From Thalassia testudinum (taxonomy: Eukaryota > Streptophyta > Magnoliopsida > Alismatales > Hydrocharitaceae), in the NCBI GenBank assembly GCA_037157565.1, contig JAZHRO010000014.1, positions 105,555,501-105,619,500 on the forward strand: DNA of 64,000 nt, written 5' to 3'. The number at the start of each line of letters is the position of its first letter. Positions within the stretch are counted from its first letter, which is position 1. Below the pieces are notes generated by a model. That model was not told the origin of the DNA. It saw only the letters and a list, made by a program, of their open reading frames with translations, and did no database searches. This document shows, in pieces, positions 55,142-64,000 of this stretch. Made by a program: the position numbers and the translations under genes.

Positions 55142-56249
55142 GGCAATGGATTTATTTTGTCACTTCCATTGTACATCCATGCTCACATCGTCTAACGCCT
55201 TGTCTCCTTCTATTTGATGGTTGCAGGAATTCAGCGCTTGGACGGCGAAACAGTGCAACTCATGATGGTAACAAGGGTGTAAGCGCAACAAGGACCGGTC
55301 GTGAGCATTTCTTCACCCATGGTTGTTTGCTTGCTTAAAAATCTAAAAAAAAAATCGTAAAACTGAAAAAAAATTGGCATGGTGCATGATTTCCTGACCC
55401 ACATCCTTAACACATCACCCAACAAAAAAAATACACTCAAAAATTCTGAATAAATCCTTGGAATGTTCTTCTTTCTTTTTTTGAGTGGTGTTTGCGAAGC
55501 CACCTTGAATTGACTTGGGCCGCACCACTCAACCCTAAAAATGACTCATTTAATAGAAGTTGCATGATCATTAGGATGAGTACATTAGGGTTTTAGAGCC
55601 TCTACACAACAAAAGGAAATCTATTTTCACCGAATTGTGTGCAAAACTTGACGTGCCCACTGAAACTTGTCTGAAAATATTAAGACACGTCAATCCTAAA
55701 AGACACTAAAGTAAGGATAAAACATTAAAAGACACCACACCTTAAAAAAAATCCTTGCTTGAAAACCATGTTTTGATAGGAGCACACACACTGAAAGTGG
55801 AAAACTAAGAGGCACTACCCCAATCAACGCCTCATCACATAACCCTAGCACAAGCACTATCCTAGCCCTTTTAAAACAGAGTAGACGTGCCCTAGGCAGG
55901 ACTGGGTTAAGTCTCGAGAGGTGGGGTTTTGTTCACTGGGCACTTGGCTTTCATTCCCTTAGTAGAATCTGGTGACTAGGTTGCGGGGCAGTGTCAAACG
56001 ACTGCGGCTGTGGGGTCTATGGAACTGGCGGTGCAAGCCAAAGGAAGAACTTTCCCTACAATTCCCTCGAATCAACCTGGCCAGATTAGCTTTGGGAAGG
56101 GGAGTCCAGTGCTTATGGACTTAATCACCCTTTTGGAGATTTCTAGGTCCCCTAAGGAATACACCATAAGGACTAGGCTTGTTTGCTTGGTTGAACACAC
56201 ACTTCTCGCATCTGTTGCTCTCCACATCCCCTCTGTTCTTCTCTAGTGT
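55142..56249 (+). other. 5' untranslated region of J
   Basis: Non-coding leader with the stem-loop at 55481-55532, the GACTCATTTAATAGAAGTTGCATG block, and CTTCTCTAGTGTATGCACGGG just before gag. The frame at 56010-56246 has no recognisable domain. Confidence 0.65.
55481..55532 (+). promoter_or_regulatory. Conserved 5'-UTR stem-loop (J copy)
   Basis: TTGAGTGGTG (55481-55490) pairs perfectly over 10 bases with CACCACTCAA (55523-55532), around a 32-base loop with GCCA and a TTGGGCCG end. Confidence 0.65.
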
Positions 56250-57734
56250 ATGCACGGGAGACGCTCACTGCATCCTGAGTTGTTTGTTTTGGGATGGGAA
56301 TCCAGGCGACCTGATTTTGCTAGAAACATGGCTGAACCTAGGGTAGATGAGGTTGAGGACCAACCCCCACCAGACATAATGGCCATCATCCAAGCCCAAA
56401 TTAACGCAAACCACCGGCTTCAGCAGCAACAGATCCACACTATCATGCAAGTCATACATCGGTTGCAGAACCCACAAGGGCAACCACCACCACCTTTCCA
56501 AGGCCCACAAGGGCAACTGCCACCTGATCTACCACCATTCTAGGACCAACCTAGGCCCCTACGCGACTTCTACAATCCTTCCACTATTCGAGTCGAGCTG
56601 CACCTTAGGATCCCTGAAGGGGGAGATGATTTTGAGCTAAAACCAAATGTCTTGAGTGTGATTCAGAGCCACTTCCATGGAAGCTCAAATGAGGACCCCT
56701 TCTAGCACCTAGAGGATCTTGACCAGATAGCTTGAACTGTGAAACCTAGGAACATTAGCCTTGACATTGTTTTGATTAAGATGTTCCCCTTCTCACTGAG
56801 AGACAAGGCATCTCACTGGCTTAGAACCCTAGGTAGACCCATCACCACATGGGAAGAACTGCAGCATGCATTTCTAAAGAAATTCTTCCCCATAGGAAAC
56901 ACCAATGCCCTCAGAAGAGCCATTACTACCTTTACACTCCAAGGTGGGGAACAGTTCCATGAGGTGTGGGAAAGATTTAATGAACTCTTGAGGAAATGCC
57001 CACACCATGAAGTACCAAGGTGGCAATTGGCCCAGATCTTCTACCATGGTCTAGACAGCAACCTACGGAACTTCGTCGATGCCTCATGCGGGGGGAACTT
57101 CCTTAACAAAGATGAGGAGAGAGCGTTTGAGCTGTTTGAGTCTATGAGCAAAAATTTGCTCAACAATGCCTCCATGACCCAGTTTAACCGATGCAGTCAA
57201 CCCCGTGGTGGGATTTATGAGGTACAAGCAAATTCTGGAATGGTTGACATGGATATCATTGCCAAGAAATTAGATCAAGTAGAATTGGTGGATAAAAAGA
57301 TAGATGAGCTACTAAACCAGACCAAGAACCCGTTACAAACCTTCTCCCTAGCAAAGGGAGCTCACAATGTTGACTTGGTCCAGCCCTTAAGCCAACTGAA
57401 CCTGGAACAACCCCTGACCACGTTCCAGGGAGGGACCTTTGCTCCCTCAACCCTTGATTACTCTCTTCCCTCCCCATCGACATCTGCTATCCTTGAAGAT
57501 GTACAAGCTATCCAAGGTTATGCTAAACTTGACCCTTTCTCCAACACTTACAACACTGGCTGGCGTAATCACCCCAACTTTGATTGGACAAACCAGAAGC
57601 CACCTCAACTCCAGAACCAGCCCAGGCCAAACCAACAGCTAAACTTGCCCCCTATCAGCAAGGACCACCAGTTAGACCCCCATATAATCCAAATAGGGCG
57701 GCCCCTCCCCCATAGAACCAAATGGACACCCTGA
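56250..57734 (+). pseudogene. gag: Athila-like gag of J
   Basis: One frame with stops at 56541 (TAG), 56703 (TAG) and 56733 (TGA); the last two fit CAG and CGA changed by C-to-T. The N-terminus is a Gln-rich helix (NHRLQQQQIHTIMQVI) with a Pro-rich repeat (NPQGQPPPPFQGPQGQ). The core has LRDFYNPST, MFPFSLRDKASHWL, TTWEELQHAFLKKFFPIGNTNALRR, HEVWERFNELLRKCPHHEVPRWQLAQ and DASCGGNFLNKDEERAFELF. The C-terminus is Asn/Gln/Pro-rich with no CCHC knuckle. The likely start is the ATG at 56250, or MAEP at about 56328. Pol follows in another frame, overlapping by a few codons at 57722. Confidence 0.92.
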
Positions 57735-58795
57735 TAAAGATGATGGCTGAAATGAACCAGAAACATCAGGAGGAAATGGCCTTAGTAAAGGGACAGTTAA
57801 GCCAACTATTGGACTGTAAACAACAAGGATCCCTACCTTCCCAGCCACAATCGAACCTGCAAAATGTGATTAACAGAGGCCCCAATTCGTAAGGGTTCCA
57901 AGGCAATCCCGGGCAGGCTCACATGGTCCAGGCAGCCCCACAAACATACCCCGAAGCCTTGGAAACAATCAAGAAGAAGAAAACTGTTGTGGAAACTAAG
58001 GAGCTTTTGGAGATCTTTAAGCAAGTTCAAATTAATATTCCGCTTCTCGAAGCCGTTAAGCACATCCCGACTTACGCCAAGTTTTTAAAGGATGTCTGTA
58101 CACCCAAACGTAAGCTAAGACCTTAAGCACCTAGGAAGGTTGTGCTCTCTGAGAAAGCAAGTTCCGTAATATCAAGCAACCTTCTGCTCAAGCGAACTGA
58201 CCCAGGAGCACCCCTGATATCCTACAATATCGGGGACATGACATTTGATAGAGCGCTCTTAGACTTAGGTGCTTCCATCAATCTAATTCCAACAACCCTG
58301 TACCACCAATTTGGTTTCGGAGAGTTGTCGCCCACGCCTGTCACCATCCAGCTGGCTGATAGATCTGTGAAGACCTCGAAGGGGGTTGTAGAGGACGTGA
58401 TTGTGCAGGTCAAGGACTTTTATTTTCCGATCGACTTCTTGGTGCTCGACATGGAAGTCCCTGAAAAACTACAGAACACACCCATAATCTTAGGCAGACC
58501 TTTCTTAGCTACGGCTAAGGCGAACATCGATTATGACTTGGGATGTATGGAAATCGCCTTCAGAGACAAGAAAATGCAGTTGGATATCTTCCAGGCGACC
58601 AAGTCTTTTGATTGCGATTATGTTGAGGAATATGATCCCGTGGAACCTTTGGTCGAGGAATGCCTCACCCTTAGTTCTATCTCAGACCACCAATCCTATA
58701 ACGACTATTCTGACCTGTCACCATCGCTATCCATGAACCTCTGTAGGGTTGATTACCATCAAACAACACCATTTGAGGAGATTGATGTTGATTAA
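57722..58795 (+). pseudogene. gag-pol linker and aspartic protease of J
   Basis: The processing protease of the polyprotein. MDTLIKMMAEMNQKHQEEM opens a helical linker, interrupted by TAA near 57887. Next is KKKTVVETKELLEIFKQV, then TAA at 58124. The protease runs SEKASSVISSNLLLKR, LISYNIGDMTFDRALL, the active site DLGAS (58262-58276, intact), VVEDVIVQVKDFYFPIDFLVL, ILGRPFLATAKANIDY and MEIAFRDKKMQLDI. An acidic tail ends with TAA at 58793. Same reading frame as RT downstream. Confidence 0.9.
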
Positions 58796-61686
58796 CTCCC
58801 GCCTTTCCCTTTTCCTTCGACTGTTATTCCACCCGCACCCGAACTAAAGCCACTACCTGAGAATCTCAAGTATGTCTTCCTAGGACCTGACCAAACCTTC
58901 CCTGTGATTATTAACTCTCATCTAACCAAAGATCAGGAACTCAGGTTGATCGCGACCATTTCGGAACATCGGGTCGCCATTGGATGGACCATTTCAAACT
59001 TAAGAGGAATTAGCCCCACCTATTGCACTCATAAGATTTACCTGGAAGACAGGGCACGACCCTCCCGCCAGATGCAGAGACGGTTAAACCCAAATATGAG
59101 AGAGGTCGTTAAGAAAGAAATTATCAAGTGGCTTGATGCCGACATCATCTATCCCATCTCTGATAGCCCCTAGGTGAGCCCCACTCAAGTGGTTCCAAAG
59201 AAAGCTGGGCTCACCATTGTTACCAATGAGCATGGCGAATCCATCCCCACCTGCACCACCACTGCATGGCAGGTGTGTATTGATTATAGAAAACTCAATG
59301 AAGCAACCAAGAAAGATCATTTCCCCTTGCCATTCATTGACCAGATCCTTGAAAGATTAGCAAGGCAAAAGTATTTTTGCTTCCTGGATGGATATTCAGG
59401 GTATAACCAAGTCGCAATTGTTCCTGAAGATCAAGAGAAGACCACATTCACTTGCCCGTACGGCATGTTTGCATTCCGTCGAATGCCGTTCAGGTTATGC
59501 AACTCACCTGCTACCTTGCAGCGTTGCATGCTAACCATTTTTTCAAAAATGGTAGGTGAATACTTGGAGGTCTTTATGGACAATTTCTCTGTATTTGGGA
59601 ATTCATTCAACCATTGTTTGAGCAACTTGGAGAAAATCCTGAAGCGATGTATTGAAGTTAATTTGATGTTAAGTTGGGAAAAGAGCCATTTTATGGTTCA
59701 AGAAGGAATCATCCTCGGTCACATCGTATCGCATAGGGGTATTGAGGTAGATCAGGCTAAAGTTGATTTGATTTCCAAACTTCCTCCACCTAGCTCGGTT
59801 CGGCAGATCCGTTCATTCCAGGGACATGTTGGCTTCTACCGAAGGTTCATCAAAGACTTCTCCAAGCTTTCCAAAACCTTAACCGACCTTCTAGCCAACG
59901 ATGCCATATTCCACATGACCTATGATTGCATCCAGGCTTATCACACCCTCCGGGACTTAGTTTCTATAGCACCTGTACTTCAGCCACCGGATTGGTCCCA
60001 GGACTTTGAGATTATGTGTGATGCATCAGATTTTTCCATAGGCACTATCCTAGGACAAAGACAAGACAAGAAACCCGTGGTGATCTACTATGTGAGCAAG
60101 ACATTGGACGAGGCCCAACGAAATTATACGGTCATAGAGAAAGAATTGCTCGCTGTAATTTTCGGACTTGAGAAGTTCCGACCTTACCTGCTGGGATCCC
60201 ACGTGACCATCTATACTGACCATTCAGCCATCCGGCACCTATTGGCTAAAAAGGATGCAAAGCCCAGGCTCATCAGATGGATCCTGCTCTTGCAGGAATT
60301 TGACCTAGAAATCCGCGACAAAGTCGGATCAAAGAATGTGGTGGCTAACCACTTGTCCAGACTTCACCAAGACCACATTGGACCCTCCCTACCTTTATTT
60401 GACACCTTCCCTAATGAACACATTTTGGATGTGCAAGACAAGAAACTGCCTTGGTATGCTGACTATGTCAACTACTTGGTTGTAGGACAGACCCCGCACA
60501 GCTGGTCCAGACAGCAATGGGACAAGTTCTTGGCCGAGGCCAAGCATTATTTCTGGGATGATCCCATGTTGTTTCACCTCTGTGCTGACCAGATCATCAA
60601 GAAGTGTATCTCTGAGGACGAAGTTCAGAGTGTGCTATCTTTTTGTCATGACCAAGCTTGTGGTGGCCACTTCTTAGGAAAGAAAACAGCTGCGAAGGTT
60701 CTGCAGTCCGGATACTGGCCTTCTTTATTTAAGGATGCACACAACTTTGCCAAGACTTGCTCTCACTGCCAAACATTGGGGACCATGACCAGAAAAGATA
60801 TGATGCCCCTCCAGCCCATTTTGATTGTCGAGATCTTCGACGTTTGGGGTATTGATTTTATGGGCCCCTTTCCACCATCCAACGGCTTTGAGTACATCCT
60901 AGTCTCGGTAGACTATGTTTCTAAATGGATTGAAGCCGTCGCCACCCACCGATGCGATCATAAGACTGTCATGGACTTTGTTAAGCAGAACATCTTTTCC
61001 CGATTTGGAATACCATAGGCAATATCAGTGATGGTGGAAGTCATTTTATTCACTCCTAATTCCGTGCCCTACTTAGAAAATAGGGGGTTAACCACCGCAT
61101 CACTACCCCGTATCATCCGCAAACAAATGGGCAGACTGAGGTTTCAAATAGACAAATCAAGAACATTCTACAGAAGACTGTGAGACCTGACAGGAAGGAT
61201 TGGTCCGCATGATTGGAAGATGCCCTGTGGGCATACAGGATCGCTTTCAAGACCTTGATAGGCATGTCGCCTTATCACCTGGTCTTTGGCAAAGGCTGCG
61301 ACCTTCCTGTCGAATTGGAACACGGGGCTTACTGGGCTATCAAGCAGTGTAACATGGATTCCTAGTTAGCCAGTGTGCAGAGGACGCTCCAACTCTCTGA
61401 GCTCGAAGAAATTCATCGAGATGCCTTTGAGAACAGTCGGCTGTATAAGGAGAAAATGGAAGCCGTCCATGACTGACTCATCCATAGAAAGACTTTTGAG
61501 CCTAACCAGCAAGTCTGGATTTTCGATGCCCGCCTAAAACTCTTTCCAGGGAAGCTTAGGTCCAAGTGGACGGGACCATTTAGGGTGGTCAAGCCCCACT
61601 CCAATGGGGCTGTTGAAATCGCTGACCTGAACACTGGGCATACTTTTATAGTTAATGGCCAAAGATTGAAACACTTCCTAGCCTAG
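58796..61686 (+). pseudogene. pol: Athila-like reverse transcriptase, RNase H and integrase of J
   Basis: RT: SHLTKDQELRLIATISEHR, GWTISNLRGISP, NPNMREVVKKEI, DIIYPISDSP then TAG (59171; TGG expected), [31 protein letters not shown]. The catalytic box reads FMDN (59573-59584) where FMDD is expected, so polymerase activity is lost. RNase [54 protein letters not shown]. Integrase zinc region: [10 protein letters not shown] and CSHCQ. Core: [10 protein letters not shown]; then a 1-base deletion at about 61020 shifts frame to SDGGSHF and [16 protein letters not shown], so all three DDE residues remain. The C-terminus is [13 protein letters not shown] and [19 protein letters not shown], ending with TAG at 61684. 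Stops lie near 61057, 61078 and 61208. Confidence 0.93.
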
Positions 61687-61881
61687 GTTCCCCCAAAGGA
61701 GAGTGTCACCCTCATTGAGGGATGACATGAAGCACCGCCCAGTTGGAGGTGTTAAACTCAGTGCTTCCTATGAGGCAACCTAGAAGATTCAGACTGATCA
61801 AGTATTCTACGTCACTCAGGTAATATCTTTTCGAACCCCTGTTGCATCCATGTATTTGTCAATGAGGACATTGTCCAACTT

Positions 61882-61897
61882 AAGCATGGGGGGGTGG
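61882..61897 (+). promoter_or_regulatory. Internal polypurine-like tract (J)
   Basis: AAGCATGGGGGGGTGG after AATGAGGACATTG, 1.17 kb before the terminal tract. Equivalent to 5924-5939 in A1. Confidence 0.45.
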
Positions 61898-62276
61898 TAA
61901 CTTGCATGATCCTGAGCTCATTTAATCAATCTGAATAGAATAAAATTAAAAAAAAATGAATTTAGGAAGAAAAACTTAGGCATTAGAAATTTGTCAATAG
62001 TGGGAAATAATATGGAAAGAACTTGAACACTTAGACTTTTCAGGCCTTCAGGATTAATCAGCCTTGGTGTCCGTTAAAATATGGATTTAGCTATAAATCC
62101 TTGCAACTTTAATCTACTCTAATCCGCTAACTAAATAAGGTGATAAGTATACGACTTATCAACTCACCCTCTAACTCAGAAAGACTTTTAGTCTAAGCAT
62201 TTGCACACATTTTTGCATAGACTCACTCCTCGGAGATTTTGATAGAAATTGGGTAGCTAAGGACTCTCTAGGGTGG

Positions 62277-62334
62277 TATGGCTGGCAAGTTGTCGTGGGT
62301 AACAGCCCATTTGCAGGTTGTCCAGAGCCCAGCC
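62277..62334 (+). repeat. TATGGCTGGCAAGTT repeat, copy 1 (J)
   Basis: About 58 bases with central hairpin TGGG-TAACAG-CCCA, ending GTCCAGAGCCCAGCC. Related to copies at 6349, 6562 and 62454. Confidence 0.75.
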
Positions 62335-62453
62335 ATGGGACCACCTCTTCTTCATTGCCTCTAGGTAAATTTGAGATCAGGGAAGCCACCTACAAAAAAA
62401 GGGGGGGGGGAGAAAAAAAAGAGAACAAAATAAACCACACTTCACCACACGAG

Positions 62454-62512
62454 TATGGCTGGGAAGTGATCGTGGGTAACAGCCCATTGGTCGGTTGTCC
62501 AGAGCCCAGCTC
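62454..62512 (+). repeat. TATGGCTGGCAAGTT repeat, copy 2 (J)
   Basis: Second copy, 177 bases after the first, with the same TGGG-TAACAG-CCCA hairpin. It is preceded by an A/G tract (62393-62430). Confidence 0.75.
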
Positions 62513-63050
62513 AGTAAATGCCCAAAAAGAACCAAAACACTTACGGAAGAAGCGGGGAAGTAGAGCAAGCCGGGGAGATATACACTAGAAAAATCCTTGT
62601 GTTAACCCCAATTAAAACAAACATAAGGAGAAAGCTACCGATTGAACAAATACACCTTCAGGAAAAACACTTCCTCTTCCGGTCACTTAGGGGCGTAGAA
62701 ACCCGAACTCTATCTAAATTACTGTTGAGTGAGTCAACCACAATCTTCACACCAAGATGCTTAGCACTTAGAGCTTTGTTCGAGTTTTGGGCGGGTTGGG
62801 TAGCCGTAAAAAGTTACCAACACACTCTGAACTCAAAAAAAAAAAATCTAAAGAAAAAAAAATATATATATACATTAAAGCAAGGATTCAGGCGATTTGT
62901 ATTTTGGCAGACACCCGAGCACTGCTTAGTCTGTGTAGATTAAGATCTTAGTATATTTCCTCCTATTGACAAGTAACGAAGTGTCTAAGTAGTTACTTCT
63001 TAAATTCTGACCAGAAATAAAGGCTAGAATAAACCTTGTTAGGGACTAGC

Positions 63051-63070
63051 AAGGAGTAAGCATGGGGGTA
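63051..63070 (+). promoter_or_regulatory. Polypurine tract of J
   Basis: AAGGAGTAAGCATGGGGGTA directly abuts the 3' LTR start TGATAACACT. It is preceded by GGGACTAGC, as in A1 and H. Confidence 0.8.
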
Positions 63071-64000
63071 TGATAACACTGCATCTTGGGGTGATCAATC
63101 TATCAATTGGGGTTTATCTTAAGAGCAAAATGCACAAATAATACATCATAAATAGGAATAGGAGCATCACATGCATTGCACATTAAGATTGCTTATAATA
63201 CATTATTGACGGCCATGTGTACAAGAACATGTCAAAACAGGCCTCTGATGAGGAATCGGACCGCACGAATGGATTCAGAGCGACGAACGGAGTCCAACGG
63301 ACTCAAAATCGACCAAATCCGACATCCAGAGCTCCCGCAATTAACCAAGGAAGTTATGGCCGTTGATCTGACGATCAATGGCTCACAAGTCACCACGTGG
63401 CGCCCGATCATCACCCGCATGCCTCGCCCAGCCCCCTCCATCAATCGCAGAATGATCTGACGAAGATCGGACGGTTGAGAATGCCGCACCATCGCTAGTG
63501 CCATTGCTACACTCTTCACCCGTAGCAGATCATGACCATCGGATCTCCATCCAACGGTCGGCAGTAGCCGAGCACCGATGCTTGATCGCAACTATCCATA
63601 CAGAGCAGCACAGCGGTTGAAGCGCTCACTCGTGCTCACGCGATGCGGGATTGAAATGCACCGCGCAACAAATCGATGGTGAAGGCACGCTCGGGCAAAA
63701 TTGGACCGTAGATCGGTGAGCGGACGGGTGCGATTGCGAGACGTGGCACCCACAGATGCTCCTTGATCAGATGCATGTGATGACGCACGCGATCCGCGCC
63801 AGCGCCCCGCGCAGAAGCTCAGCCGTCCGATTAGATGGCTTTTGATGCGTGCACGCGGATCAGGTGCGAAGAAGAACAAACACGTGCGAGCGATCGGTGG
63901 GCAGGAGCCTTCACCGACATTTTGGAATGGTTTTAGCGACGTCTCGGACATTGCTAAAACCCCTTCTTCATTTGGAAAGCCCTTCTTCCTATTTAAACCC
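63071..64000 (+). repeat. 3' LTR of J (5' part, cut by the window end)
   Basis: Homologous to 53664-54593. Differences are largely C/T and G/A. It ends just after the TATA-like box. ORFs at 63176, 63232 (minus) and 63592 (minus) are LTR shadows. Confidence 0.9.

Larger units (their letters stand above)
61687..63050 (+). other. Long 3' non-coding region of J
   Basis: It starts with GGGATGACATGAAGCACCGC and TATGAGGCAACCTAG, common just after Athila pol. Next come AATGAGGACATTG and an internal G-run tract, ATAAGTATACGACTTATCAA (62142-62161), two TATGGCTGG repeats, A/G homopolymer tracts and TTTTGGCAGACACCCGAGCACTG (62903 on). No env-like ORF is found; the frames at 62295 and 62518 are not conserved with A1. 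Confidence 0.7.
53664..64000 (+). mobile_element. Athila-like LTR retrotransposon J (right end outside window)
   Basis: The most complete element here: 5' LTR, tRNA-Asp primer site, 5' UTR, gag, protease, RT-RNase H-integrase, 3' non-coding region, polypurine tract and the first 930 bases of the 3' LTR. There is no env-like ORF after pol. GTCTG (53659-53663) should be the left target duplication. Aligning the first 400 or so bases of the two LTRs by eye gives about 8-9% difference, mostly transitions, so this is an old insertion. It is inactive: gag has three stops, RT has FMDN, and pol has stops and a frameshift. Confidence 0.93.

Noticed and set aside
62295..62943. Open frames in the J 3' region considered as an env-like gene
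   Set aside because: They cross homopolymer tracts, have no signal peptide or membrane segment, and are not conserved in A1.

Overview
This window is flowering-plant nuclear DNA from a repeat-dense region, probably heterochromatic. I found no host gene, rRNA, functional tRNA or CRISPR array. Nearly every base can be assigned to LTR retrotransposons or to one LINE. The plant origin rests on three things: Athila-type Ty3/gypsy elements with tRNA-Asp primer sites, a Sirevirus-type Ty1/copia element, and a plant L1 LINE with a zf-RVT C-terminus. I cannot name the species. All elements are decayed by stop codons, frameshifts and catalytic substitutions.

Left stack (1-40001). LTR K (minus strand, left end outside the window) sits in the 5' LTR of A1 (1875-8903), a non-autonomous Athila-like element. 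A1 lies in the pol gene of Athila-like element G (8904-14925). G lies in the 3' non-coding end of element H (14926-16957). H lies in the 5' LTR of element C (16963-20163). C's gag is cut by element E, whose 5' LTR begins at 20169. E's 5' LTR carries the solo LTR A2, which carries the solo LTR B-1. E's 5' UTR carries the solo LTR B-2 (26376-35211), which carries a complete L1 LINE (26523-31279) and a tandem duplication. E's gag and protease follow (36219-38668), then a C-type 3' LTR (about 38690-40001).

Middle (40002-46012). This is a minus-strand Sirevirus relic: env-like ORF, RNase H, RT, integrase, protease and gag. Its env-like ORF is cut by the C-type LTR.

Right stack (46013-64000). Fragment I is an Athila-like gag-protease region that carries three insertions. 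These are the internally deleted LTR B-3 (46310-47866), the solo LTR A3 (48309-53078, minus) with the solo LTR B-4 nested in it, and element J (53664 to beyond the window). J has both LTRs, primer site, gag, protease, RT-RNase H-integrase, 3' region and polypurine tract.

The most interesting signals are not ordinary genes. (1) A1 has the LTRs, tRNA-Asp site, untranslated regions and polypurine tract of an Athila element, but gag-pol is replaced by one unrecognised reading frame of about 478 codons. (2) Four elements, A1 included, share a 5'-UTR stem-loop with compensatory base changes and a 30-32 nt loop. This is a candidate packaging or dimerisation signal that A1 could use to borrow another element's proteins. 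(3) Several unrelated LTRs begin with a 7-bp palindrome around a 3-nt loop, also with compensatory changes. (4) The A LTRs contain a tRNA-like segment with pol III A- and B-box matches. All comparisons were made by eye.
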